Made by a program: the position numbers and the translations under genes
The notes under the pieces: model-generated
The model's input: only the letters and a program-made list of their open reading frames with translations
What the model was told of the DNA's origin: nothing
Databases searched by the model: none
NCBI RefSeq assembly: GCF_003477995.1
Contig: NZ_QUEM01000033.1
Location: 491 to 40,273 of the forward strand
Direction: 5' to 3'
Length of the DNA: 39,783 bases
DNA from: Bacteroides sp. OF04-15BH
GTDB lineage: Bacteria > Bacteroidota > Bacteroidia > Bacteroidales > Bacteroidaceae
Shown: positions 1 through 6,969 of the stretch, piece after piece
Position numbering within the stretch: the stretch's first letter is position 1
How the letters are laid out: every line of letters begins with the position of its first letter

Positions 1-342
1 AAGTCTGTCACGGTGAAGTTCTCGAAGCCAAGCTACGAGGCACTGAGGCTGAGGGCGAGAAAAGCCAACCGCAAGTTGGCGGAGTACATCCGTGAGTCCG
101 CCTTGAACGGCGAGGTGATGAGCGGACACAATGCAGAGACGGTAGCCATCGCCAAGAACCTCATTGGCATGGCGAACAACCTCAACCAACTTACCAAGCT
201 GTCGCATCAGAGAGGTTTCCATGAAACCCATGTATATGTGGTGGACTTGTTGAGAAGATTGAAAGAAATCCTTGGCGAGTATCGCCAAGCAAGTTATAAA
301 CCGAAGCCAAGCAGTATGGGCAGAAAGGAGGATACCACATGA
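1..342 (+). CDS. MobC-like mobilisation accessory protein (5' end outside window)
   Basis: The frame is open from base 1, so the true start lies upstream; a GTG at 13 is probably internal. The visible 113 residues start with a short beta-strand followed by basic helices (RLRARKA, then EYIRESALNG), the ribbon-helix-helix pattern of MobC/BmgB-type relaxosome proteins. These bind the transfer origin and help the relaxase nick it. The stop overlaps the start of the relaxase frame (ATGA at 339-342), the usual translational coupling in Bacteroides mobilisable elements. A serine- and lysine-rich tail follows the second helical part. The family call rests on the N-terminal pattern plus the neighbouring relaxase; the exact subfamily is not certain. 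Confidence 0.75.
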   Translation, partial: KSVTVKFSKPSYEALRLRARKANRKLAEYIRESALNGEVMSGHNAETVAIAKNLIGMANNLNQLTKLSHQRGFHETHVYVVDLLRRLKEILGEYRQASYKPKPSSMGRKEDTT

Positions 343-1289
343 TAGGCAAGCTAAAGAAGGGCAGCTCATTTGGTGGTTGCATCCGCTATGTTACAGGCAA
401 GGACGAGGCGAAAATCATCGTCTCGGATGGTGTGTTACTCGGCACGAATGCCGAGATAACGTAAAGTTTCGAACTACAGAGGCAGCTAAATCCAAGGATT
501 AAGAAGCCTGTGGGACACATTGCATTGAGCTTCAAACCAGAGGACAAGCCACGTTTGACGGATGATTTCATGGCTAAGATAGCCCTTGAATACATGCAGA
601 TGATGGGGATAAAAGATACTCAATTCATCATCGTAAGGCATCACAACACAGACAATCCACATTGTCATATCGTGTACAATCGCATCAATAATGAGGGCAA
701 ACTCATATCAGACAGGAATGATTACAGGCGTAATGAGCAAGTGACCAAGGCTCTAAAATCCAAGTATGGACTGACCTACGGAACGGACAAGGGCAATACT
801 AATACTCGCAAGTTACGCAATGCAGAGCGTGCCAAATACGAGATTCACAATGCCGTCAAGGATGCCTTGAAAGTTGCAGATAGCTGGCAGAAGTTCAAGA
901 ATGAACTTGCAAAACGAGGTGTTCACCTAGAGTTTGTCTATAAGGACAAGGAGCGAACCAAGGTACAAGGCATCCGTTTCAGCAAGGATGGATATAGCTT
1001 CAAAGGTACGCAGATTAGCCGAGGCTATAGCTTTGGCAAGTTGGATGCAAGACTTGGCACAGAGTATAATCGTGTATCGCCAAGAGCCGAATCTATGCAG
1101 GGAGGACAATCAAGTTGTCACCAAGTAGAACAGACTCAACCAACGGCAGAACATACCCAAGACCCTTGGAGTGGTATTTCTTCCATCGGCTTGTTAGCTC
1201 CGTCTAATGCCCAAACTTATGAGCCATTCCCAGAGGATGAATCCGCCAAGAAGAAAAAGAGAAAACGCAGAAAGGGCTTCAGCCTTTGA
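339..1289 (+). pseudogene. MobB/BmgA-type relaxase, interrupted by an in-frame stop
   Basis: The frame opens with ATG 339 (MIGKLKKGSSFGGCIRYVTG), the standard start of Bacteroides BmgA/MobB relaxases, which nick DNA at oriT. It reaches a TAA at 462-464 (codon 42) and then continues in the same frame with typical relaxase sequence to TGA 1287-1289. The early part holds the conserved Tyr of the IRYV motif, the likely nucleophile in this MOBP-like group. The later part holds the metal-binding His cluster (HHNTDNPHCH). The stop therefore separates the two halves of the active site. A GTG at 510 could restart translation, but the product would lack the Tyr. The C-terminal tail is basic (KKKKRKRRKGFSL). 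The rest of the reading frame is well preserved, so the lesion is probably recent, or a sequencing error. Confidence 0.85.
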
Positions 1290-2068
1290 TGCAAGTTACA
1301 AACTTAAAATTAGAATCGAACATGAAAGAAGAACTATTGGAAGCCATCTACGGCACAGTTGAGAGATTGGAGCAGAAAGTCGATGAACTTTCTGCCTCCA
1401 CAAAGAACGCAGGAGCAGAAAACGTTCTTGCAAGTAATGACATAACCAAGTTGGATAAGTCAATCAATGCGATGTTTATCAAAGAAGAGGAAGTCAGAGA
1501 TAAAATATCCAAATTAAGAGATGCCATTATCGTTTTTGCTGACCTTATTAAGGTTGAACTTGGCAAAAATGAGCAGCGAAGCAAGTTCTTGGTTGATGCT
1601 GTCAAGCAGATGAAACAAGAGCATACTGTCACCTCAAAGGCATTGCAAGATAAACTTGAATTGATGAACAAATCACCTCAAAAGAAGGTTGTAACCCATC
1701 ACTTCGAGCCAACCTCAAAGAATGTTCTTCTTTTCATTGGTGGCTTGGCTCTATCCCTTGTCATTTCCATTTGGGGCAATCTCACCCAATGGCGAGATTA
1801 CCAAGATTGGGAGGAGGCAGACTTGAAATATAGGGCATTGAAGATGGTGCTTTCTACTGATGACCCAAACATTCACTACATTGAAAAGTACTTCTCTATA
1901 TGTCGAGACGAAAATGTTATAAATAATGTGAGGAATCGTGTTGCTGCTTACGAGGATTCTGTTCGCCACCATATCGAAATGATACAGATGGCAGCAATTA
2001 AAGATAGCATTGCTAATAGCCTATTTAAAGAGGCGAATGAAATTAAAAAGAAAATTAATAAGAAATAA
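1289..2068 (+). CDS. Mobilisation-module coiled-coil membrane protein
   Basis: The start overlaps the relaxase stop (TGATG at 1287-1291), so it is translated as part of the same operon; ATG 1322 is an alternative start. The 259-residue product has a long charged helical N-terminal half (about residues 10-130, Glu/Lys/Leu-rich, likely coiled coil), one hydrophobic segment at about 145-164 (VLLFIGGLALSLVISIWGNL), and a second helical region ending in Lys-rich sequence. Proteins of this shape often follow the relaxase gene in Bacteroidales mobilisable elements and are annotated as hypothetical or mobilisation protein. A role in anchoring the relaxosome to the membrane is inference. The frame is intact although the relaxase upstream is not. 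Confidence 0.7.
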   Translation: MQVTNLKLESNMKEELLEAIYGTVERLEQKVDELSASTKNAGAENVLASNDITKLDKSINAMFIKEEEVRDKISKLRDAIIVFADLIKVELGKNEQRSKFLVDAVKQMKQEHTVTSKALQDKLELMNKSPQKKVVTHHFEPTSKNVLLFIGGLALSLVISIWGNLTQWRDYQDWEEADLKYRALKMVLSTDDPNIHYIEKYFSICRDENVINNVRNRVAAYEDSVRHHIEMIQMAAIKDSIANSLFKEANEIKKKINKK

Positions 2069-2071
2069 TAG

Positions 2072-2192
2072 ACAACGACCATCGGCTACAAGCGCATCCT
2101 TTGCTTCGATAAAGTAAAGACGAACGGTCTCCGTATCGTGTTTGATAGTGCAAGAACTTGTCCAATGCATCAGCAACATAGCAGAATCCTGA
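2072..2192 (+). pseudogene. Remnant of a GH29 alpha-L-fucosidase C-terminus
   Basis: In the frame starting at 2072 the translation reads TTTIGYKRILCFDKVKT and then LRIVFDSARTCP. This matches the closing beta-sandwich region of Bacteroides GH29 fucosidases, where GTTIGYKRI and an R-x-C-P-x-I-S-N-I ending are recurrent. After the CP codons (2159-2164) one extra base is present; the +1 frame then gives ISNIAES and TGA 2190-2192. So about 40 C-terminal codons survive, with a frameshift and no upstream part. The fragment starts four bases after the mobilisation gene ends, so the element boundary or a deletion probably lies here. Assignment is from remembered family motifs. Confidence 0.6.
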
Positions 2193-2220
2193 CTTTTCAT
2201 TAACTCTCAACTGTTCATTC

Positions 2221-2268
2221 GTGTCCGTGATGCCACTCGTTTGACATTGCGGACACTTTTTATTTTTA
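2221..2268 (+). terminator. Rho-independent terminator
   Basis: GTGTCCGTGATG (2221-2232) pairs with CATTGCGGACAC (2245-2256): 12 bp including two G-U pairs, with a 12-nt loop, followed directly by TTTTTATTTTT. It lies 28 bases after the fucosidase remnant's stop and is probably the original terminator of that gene. Confidence 0.8.
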
Positions 2269-2276
2269 TGATGGCT

Positions 2277-2716
2277 ATGAAGAAGAAATAGATAATTATA
2301 GCAGTTTTGGTTATCTCACTTGTTGCATCTTATATCTTATGTAATACGAAACAAAATGATGCCGATATTAATCCTGTTAAAGTCGAAGAATATACGGCAG
2401 TCTAAGAAAACAGTATTGACTTGGATTCCATTGCAGGAACATATTGCGGTGTGTTGCCACCTAATGTTGAAACAACACTCACACTAAATGAAGATGGAAC
2501 GTATTGCTTGAAGCAGGAATCTACAAACGATTCGGATAGTAGTGAAGTGTTGAACGGTATCTTCAAAGTGCTTGACGGCAGTATTCTGATGTTAGAACAT
2601 TTGTCAAGTGGTTATAATATATTTTACAAGATAAAGAATGATAGTTGCATTATCTAATAGATTCATTTGGGAATGAGCCAAGAAGCGCAAAGACCGGTGT
2701 ACTGAAGAAAAAATAA
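2277..2716 (+). pseudogene. NlpE-like lipoprotein, decayed (two stops and a frameshift)
   Basis: From ATG 2277 the frame gives MKKK, a TAG stop (2289-2291), a hydrophobic signal segment ending in a Cys (SYILC), a second stop (TAA, 2403-2405), then IAGTYCGVLP and TTLTLNEDGTYCLKQES. The last part is the hallmark of the N-terminal domain of NlpE-type copper-resistance/envelope-stress lipoproteins. The in-frame end at 2655-2657 is early. Changing frame at about 2654 extends the reading as LIDSFGNEPRSAKTGVLKKK to TAA 2714-2716, a plausible native C-terminus. Three lesions over 440 bases make this a clear pseudogene. It starts 9 bases after the T-run of the previous terminator. A short product from about 2421 is conceivable but would have no signal peptide. 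Confidence 0.8.
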
Positions 2717-2720
2717 TAAA

Positions 2721-2763
2721 AATAAAACCCGTGGGTTGTTGTGTCTCACTCATGGATTTTATT
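2721..2763 (+). terminator. Long imperfect hairpin after the NlpE-like pseudogene
   Basis: AATAAAACCCGTGGGT (2721-2736) pairs with ACTCATGGATTTTATT (2748-2763) with one mismatch and some G-U pairs, around an 11-nt loop. It begins 5 bases after the reconstructed stop. The A/T-rich base of the stem would supply U tracts in either direction, so it may terminate both the pseudogene and the minus-strand gene ending at 2817. Confidence 0.6.
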
Positions 2764-2816
2764 GATATTTTCTCCTAACTAATTATATATTCTTTTTATA
2801 GCAAAAATCTTTATAA

Positions 2817-3257
2817 TTAAGGCTCTTGTAATTTCCTACTAGACTTTTCATCACACTTATAATGTAAATTTCCAGAAGAATCTGTATAAAAATACTTTAT
2901 TATATTTACTTTAGCTCCCATCCCGTTATGTCTTATTACATATTGAGTGTTTGGTAATAGCCTTATATAGGAAGGATTATACCGAAATTCTTGCTTATAA
3001 GAAGACGATTCTATCGCTTTAAATTTCTTTGATATTCTTTTTTTTAAACAAATAGTATCCACCTCTCTACATGTTCCCTTTGTCCGCAAAAAGAAGTCAT
3101 ATGTATAAGATTTGCTAAAGCTATCTAATGGCTCAATAGAAAAATGCAACAGATTGTAAATATAAAAAGTCTGTTCCTTTTCATTGAATTCTACATCATG
3201 ATTGTCACATGAACAAATCAAAAATAAACACATGAAAATTTCTATTATATATTTCAT
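2817..3257 (-). CDS. Small putative lipoprotein, unknown function
   Basis: The start at 3257 is chosen because it places a hydrophobic signal segment directly at the N-terminus (MKYIIEIFMCLFLICSC), ending in a lipobox-like ICSC. A start further upstream would add nine polar residues. The mature protein (about 130 residues) is rich in aromatic and charged residues, starts CDNHD after the presumed lipid-modified Cys, and has no motif I recognise. It is AT-rich like its neighbours. It is the last gene of the minus-strand island and is separated from the acetyltransferase gene upstream by a strong hairpin. Probably envelope-anchored; nothing more specific can be said. Confidence 0.65.
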   Translation of the reverse strand: MKYIIEIFMCLFLICSCDNHDVEFNEKEQTFYIYNLLHFSIEPLDSFSKSYTYDFFLRTKGTCREVDTICLKKRISKKFKAIESSSYKQEFRYNPSYIRLLPNTQYVIRHNGMGAKVNIIKYFYTDSSGNLHYKCDEKSSRKLQEP

Positions 3258-3329
3258 TCTCAAAAATCTATTGTGAATAGCCAAATCTTGACCATTCTTG
3301 TTAAACTTGTTTGTTAAGACATTTTTTAT

Positions 3330-3365
3330 ATTGGGCGGTATTCACCAATTGTGAAACCGCCCAAT
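3330..3365. repeat. Strong inverted repeat between two minus-strand genes
   Basis: ATTGGGCGGT (3330-3339) and TTCAC (3341-3345) pair with GTGAA (3351-3355) and ACCGCCCAAT (3356-3365). This is 15 bp of perfect pairing with one bulged A and a 5-nt loop. There is no U tract on either side, so it is not a standard terminator. It is the most GC-rich patch in an AT-rich stretch. It could stabilise a transcript end or be a protein- or recombinase-binding site. Confidence 0.7.
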
Positions 3366-3467
3366 TTGAGGTGTCTATAACAGGGTTTCATACAAATCTT
3401 TTTCTTCTATCGCAAAATTGAAGAAAATCAGATTCAAATATAAAACAACACTTTGGATATTTCATCG

Positions 3468-4103
3468 CTACACAAGTAATTTATTGATTTCCTGCTGCAG
3501 GCGATCCAGGAACTTTGCAGCATGTGCCCCGTCCATTTGAGTGTGGTGGAATTGGAATGAAACCGTTAGTGTCGTTCTGAAGAAACCTTTATGGTACTTG
3601 CCCCATATCATAAACGGATTGTTGAAGATACCGCTGTACATACCTACCGCACCGTCAATTTCATATTGGGCCAGTGCGGAAGTCCCTATTACCATGCTTT
3701 CTGTCAAATCGTGGTTCTCACAGCTTCGGGCTACTTCCATTGTCAATTTCAGATAATCTTCATTGAATAGCTGCAAATCATCAGAAAACGGCACATCACA
3801 TGAACTGACCTCATTGTCCTTGTTCATAACAATGGTATTAACCGCAATAGCATCATATTGCATCAATTTGTCTCCGACAGGCAGCATATAAAATTCCTTG
3901 ATACTGCTTGCCGCTTTGCCGATGCACCAGCACATCAGCATATTGAATTTCATACCTGACTTTTTGCTGATTTTAACAAGACGACTGACATCCAAAATCT
4001 TGAAAAACGTAACCATTGGCATCGGGGCTTTCATCCAAAGCTCAAATGCATATGCACGGGTGGTTTCTTTGGGATTTATTTCTCTCATAGTGCTTAACTT
4101 CAT
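3468..4103 (-). CDS. CatA-like (chloramphenicol acetyltransferase family) acetyltransferase
   Basis: The 211-residue product has the length and ending of the type A chloramphenicol acetyltransferase family: the HHxxxDG catalytic box is present as HHTQMDG (residues 186-192) followed by AAKFLDRLQ. The N-terminal half contains FNMLMCWCIGKAA and a DAIAVNTIV segment, also typical. CAT-family enzymes transfer acetyl from acetyl-CoA to a hydroxyl; the trimer active site uses the box His. Many Bacteroides members of this group are not proven resistance enzymes, so chloramphenicol as substrate is only a possibility. The first codons (ATG AAG TTA) lie inside the long direct repeat that also precedes the HTH gene at 6561, so the start and promoter come from a duplicated leader. 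It seems to be transcribed alone. Confidence 0.8.
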   Translation of the reverse strand: MKLSTMREINPKETTRAYAFELWMKAPMPMVTFFKILDVSRLVKISKKSGMKFNMLMCWCIGKAASSIKEFYMLPVGDKLMQYDAIAVNTIVMNKDNEVSSCDVPFSDDLQLFNEDYLKLTMEVARSCENHDLTESMVIGTSALAQYEIDGAVGMYSGIFNNPFMIWGKYHKGFFRTTLTVSFQFHHTQMDGAHAAKFLDRLQQEINKLLV

Positions 4104-4306
4104 ATTTTTATCGTTTTTATACTACAAAAATAACGTTTTATTTTGATAATCCATCCAAATCCCTTGAATATCTGCTGTATTCCGTCGTAATTTAGACAAA
4201 ATAGAAATATAATCTGCAAAAATGGAACTAAGCAATTGATATTCCAACACGGAAAGATGCATGTTTGCAATGAATATATGTTCTTTTGCCATACTCTTGA
4301 AATGAC
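4094..4306 (-). repeat. Leader direct repeat, copy 1 (before the CAT-like gene)
   Basis: About 213 bases match 6552-6766. The core 4144-4240 (97 bases) is identical to 6602-6698; the flanks carry scattered changes up to the shared AATGAC end. On the minus strand the repeat runs from far upstream through the promoter region to the first three codons of the downstream gene (ATGAAGTTAA). Inside it are a possible -7 element (TATTTTTG, 4132-4125), a TTTG 23 bases further upstream (4159-4156), and a small palindrome GAATA-N7-TATTC (4166-4182). Confidence 0.9.
4125..4159 (-). promoter_or_regulatory. Possible Bacteroides-type promoter of the CAT-like gene
   Basis: On the minus strand TTTG (4159-4156) is followed 23 bases later by TATTTTTG (4132-4125), a match to TAnnTTTG. 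The spacing is longer than the usual 19-21. The start codon is 22 bases downstream of the -7 element. The second repeat copy holds the same elements at 6590-6583. Confidence 0.4.
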
Positions 4307-4382
4307 AAAACCGGATAATTGCACAGAGTTGTGGAAAATAACAATGCTGTTATGCAGATTATATCCAAACTACACAAAAAAA

Positions 4383-4919
4383 CTAATTCTTGCGAAAGTA
4401 GAACAGGTCTCCGCATGAAGAACTATCCTTATCGTTATAATGGAAGAATAATAGTTGTGGTATCGAATCCTTCATATTGATTTTTTTGCTACTTCTTGTT
4501 TCTACATTATAGATGCAAATATTGTTAGAGGAAATCTTTACGGAATAAAAGTTGTTCAATCCAGTATATTCTCCGAATAAATTTCCATTTGTAAAGAACC
4601 TAATAGAAACTAATGCTCGTTGAGCATCTTTATACTGACCAGACAATACTGTTTTTTGTAACACCTCAAACATTCTGCTGCTTACTTGTAATGAGCCCAA
4701 ATATCTGTAGTTGTAATCATTGACCATGTTGTCAGAAGTTATCTCCATGGAGAGTGTCATAGAATCATTTTTCGATTTTAAACATAGCAATTCTAATTCA
4801 TCCTCTATGCTCTCCACAGAACAATTACACATTTCGTTTGTGGAGGAATTTGTTTTTTTGCAACCAACGAACAAAATACATAATGATATATATATGCTGA
4901 TAGTTATAAATTTCATCAT
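4383..4919 (-). CDS. Putative lipoprotein, unknown function
   Basis: The N-terminus (MMKFITISIYISLCILFVGC) is a signal peptide ending in a good lipobox (FVGC), so the mature protein of about 158 residues should be lipid-anchored. After it come a short CNC motif, an acidic helix and then a mixed beta region with FFTNGNLFGEYTG. I do not recognise a family. ATG 4919 and ATG 4916 are both possible starts. It begins 9 bases after the putative immunity gene ends, so the two are very likely co-transcribed. The gene is AT-rich like the rest of the island. An immunity or envelope-protection role is suggested only by the neighbour. Confidence 0.7.
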   Translation of the reverse strand: MMKFITISIYISLCILFVGCKKTNSSTNEMCNCSVESIEDELELLCLKSKNDSMTLSMEITSDNMVNDYNYRYLGSLQVSSRMFEVLQKTVLSGQYKDAQRALVSIRFFTNGNLFGEYTGLNNFYSVKISSNNICIYNVETRSSKKINMKDSIPQLLFFHYNDKDSSSCGDLFYFRKN

Positions 4920-4928
4920 AGTCAATTC

Positions 4929-5423
4929 TTAATATTTATCTAAGCCTTCAAAAGAGACATTTGAAATATTGTGTCTTTCAATGAGTTCTTTAACTCGTAA
5001 AGAACAAACTATAGCCCCACTATCTTTCAAATAAAAGAGTTCTTCTCCATTCCACGAGGTGAAATCTATTTGGAAAGTCCCATAAATATGGTCTCCGTCA
5101 GAATCATGTTCACAGATAGAATCTATTTGCGTTTCTAACAGAGCATAGTATTGCAACCTTGAACCATATATTTTTATGGGGATAAAAGAAACTCCCTTTA
5201 CTCCATTATTTTCTAACAAATCTTTGAAGTTATCGGAAATAAATCTTAATGGTCCTTGGTCACCTATGAAGTCATAAAATACATCTCCTTCATCGATGTG
5301 GAAGAGATTGTTGTCTTTTACATGTTGTAAATCAGGAAAAATTTGAAAAGGGTCGTAACTAACATCAGCTTGTAGCCTAACTTGCCTTTTTTTATGTCCT
5401 AACATTATAGTTGTAAAATTCAT
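4929..5423 (-). CDS. Putative immunity protein (Imm11/Imm43, DUF1629-like)
   Basis: The middle of the product (residues about 58-83: PLRFISDNFKDLLE then GVKGVSFIPI) fits the recurring core of the Imm11/Imm43-like (DUF1629) immunity proteins: an I/V-S-D/E-x-L/F-K-D/E-L-L-E helix followed by G-V-x-F-x-P. Such proteins neutralise toxins of contact-dependent or type VI secretion systems. No toxin gene is visible here, so it would be an orphan immunity gene. The start at 5423 gives 164 residues and no overlap with the upstream gene; an ATG at 5498 would add 25 residues and overlap it by 41 bases. The gene lies between the two-TM gene and the lipoprotein gene in one probable operon. The family assignment comes from pattern memory and is moderate. 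Confidence 0.55.
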   Translation of the reverse strand: MNFTTIMLGHKKRQVRLQADVSYDPFQIFPDLQHVKDNNLFHIDEGDVFYDFIGDQGPLRFISDNFKDLLENNGVKGVSFIPIKIYGSRLQYYALLETQIDSICEHDSDGDHIYGTFQIDFTSWNGEELFYLKDSGAIVCSLRVKELIERHNISNVSFEGLDKY

Positions 5424-5457
5424 AGTGCTATCGAATTTGTAATCCGTACTCCAATGA

Positions 5458-6306
5458 TTATGATTCACACAAGTCTTTGCATTTCTCCCAATGGACATCA
5501 AATTCCTCTTTGCTAATCAACATATTGGTTTCTATTGAATACAAGTCATATTGCAGGATGATGGACATCGGAGGATTGGACTTGGTAAAGTCTTCTGGCA
5601 CACATTCATCTTCCTCGACATTGACGAAGGTATAATTTCCATCTGAAGATATGGTAACCGCTTTCAGCACTCTCACGCCATCATATTCGCCATAGCAAAT
5701 CGTGTTGAACACCTTGATTTTAAAATAGACTTCACATACTAAAATGCCATTCTCGTTAGTTCTATATGGGAGCGACTTCTTGAGTTCAAGGAGTATGTGA
5801 GCAAATGCCAACAAAAGTGTTTTCTTCGCTTTCTTAGCAGGGATTATCAGACTGAAACCCTGCCCTAATTCACCATGCCTATCTATTACAATTTTTACGT
5901 AAGGCGCTTTCTGGGCAATAATTGTATTTATGTCTTCTATTGCTTTGTTCCAAGTCTCTACAATATTGGGGAGAACCATATAAATACAGCAACAGAGGTG
6001 AAACTCCTTGGTTTCAGGCTTGTATTGAATGAAGAAATTTCCCAAAGAAAAAGACTCAAACAATGGGTCACCAATCATCCGAAAATCATTTGGAGAATTC
6101 GGACAAATGGTTCTCAGCATATTAACTCTCTTTCGGAACCACCGTTCATGTCGATTGAAATATCTCTGAACAATATCAGCAACAACCACGACACAAACTA
6201 TTATAACTATTCCGATAGTTTCCGAAAATGCATGAGTAAGAGCTTTTAGCCCCAATATGATGCAAATGCACCATAATACGAATAAGCCAAGTTTTTTGAT
6301 TATCAT
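5458..6306 (-). CDS. Two-TM membrane protein with large soluble domain, unknown function
   Basis: The start at ATG 6306 puts two hydrophobic segments at the N-terminus (about residues 5-23 and 31-45), followed by a basic stretch (RHERWFRKRVNMLR) and a cytoplasmic-type domain of about 230 residues. A GTG at 6318 is an alternative start. The soluble part is a mix of strands and helices (IDRHGELGQGFSLIIP, KIKVFNTICYGEYDGVRV) that I do not recognise. It starts 42 bases after the HTH gene ends and is followed by the immunity-like gene. A defence or immunity role is possible from context only. Confidence 0.65.
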   Translation of the reverse strand: MIIKKLGLFVLWCICIILGLKALTHAFSETIGIVIIVCVVVVADIVQRYFNRHERWFRKRVNMLRTICPNSPNDFRMIGDPLFESFSLGNFFIQYKPETKEFHLCCCIYMVLPNIVETWNKAIEDINTIIAQKAPYVKIVIDRHGELGQGFSLIIPAKKAKKTLLLAFAHILLELKKSLPYRTNENGILVCEVYFKIKVFNTICYGEYDGVRVLKAVTISSDGNYTFVNVEEDECVPEDFTKSNPPMSIILQYDLYSIETNMLISKEEFDVHWEKCKDLCES

Positions 6307-6348
6307 AAGGCAATTCACTAACTATTGTTTGACATTGTCTTTCATTTT

Positions 6349-6561
6349 CTATATAGTGGTACGCTCCGTCTCATCCGTAATTAGTTCTTTCATATCCACA
6401 GACAATAGCTGCGCTATTTCAAGAAGTGTGGTAAGATTGGGTTGAGTGCGGTTGCATACGTATGCATTGACCGTACTGAAACTCCTTCCCAACTTCTTTG
6501 CAAGCCATGTTTGGCTTATCCCTTTGTCCTCCAAAACTGCTCTTATGCGATTTAACTTCAT
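6349..6561 (-). CDS. XRE-family (Cro/CI) HTH regulator
   Basis: The 70-residue protein is a single helix-turn-helix domain: ISQTWLAKKLGRSFSTVNAYV is the HTH and LTTLLEIAQLLSVDMKELI the closing helices. It should bind DNA as a dimer and is the usual size for small repressors on mobile elements. Its first codons (ATG AAG TTA) and whole upstream region are shared with the CAT-like gene through the long direct repeat, so it may act on both leaders; that is inference. It heads a probable operon HTH, two-TM protein, immunity-like protein, lipoprotein. Confidence 0.85.
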   Translation of the reverse strand: MKLNRIRAVLEDKGISQTWLAKKLGRSFSTVNAYVCNRTQPNLTTLLEIAQLLSVDMKELITDETERTTI

Positions 6562-6766
6562 ATTTTTATTGTTTTTACGCTACAAAAATAATATTTTATC
6601 GTGATAATCCATCCAAATCCCTTGAATATCTGCTGTATTCCGTCGTAATTTAGACAAAATAGAAATATAATCTGCAAAAATGGAACTAAGCAATTGATTT
6701 CCCAATATGGCAAGATACATATATGCGTTTATGAATATGTTCTTTTTGCCATACTCTTAAAATGAC
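6552..6766 (-). repeat. Leader direct repeat, copy 2 (before the HTH gene)
   Basis: Partner of 4094-4306. The core 6602-6698 is identical over 97 bases. It carries the same TATTTTTG (6590-6583) and GAATA-N7-TATTC palindrome and runs into the start codon of the HTH gene at 6561. The flank at 6699-6766 differs by several substitutions and small indels. Confidence 0.9.
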
Positions 6767-6969
6767 GTTACATGAAAATTACTATTGGTAACTACTCTTT
6801 TACCTTTGCAAAGACTAATCTTAATATTTTGTAAAATCACAGCATAAAATGTTGTTTTTCAGAAATTAGATTTAACTTTGCACTCGAAATCAAAGCGTTC
6901 TTTGTATATTGCAAAGTTGTGAAAGAAAAAGAATATAGCTCGTTTCTAAATCGTTAGCAGTCACATTTT
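6767..6969. other. Gene-free stretch beside the broken recombinase
   Basis: AT-rich, no convincing coding sequence. It holds TAACTTTG (6873-6880), a plus-strand -7-like element with no plus-strand gene behind it. Around it is a 9-bp perfect inverted repeat, AACTTTGCA (6874-6882) and TGCAAAGTT (6910-6918). A further TACCTTTGC lies at about 6799-6807. These TTTGC words are also the core type used by CTnDOT-like integrases. Confidence 0.5.

Noticed and set aside
3330..3365. Hairpin as a classical rho-independent terminator
   Set aside because: No run of T follows the stem on either strand.
4100..4324. 74-codon minus-strand frame through leader repeat copy 1
   Set aside because: The second repeat copy has a stop in the same frame despite the identical core, and the composition is that of AT-rich noncoding DNA.
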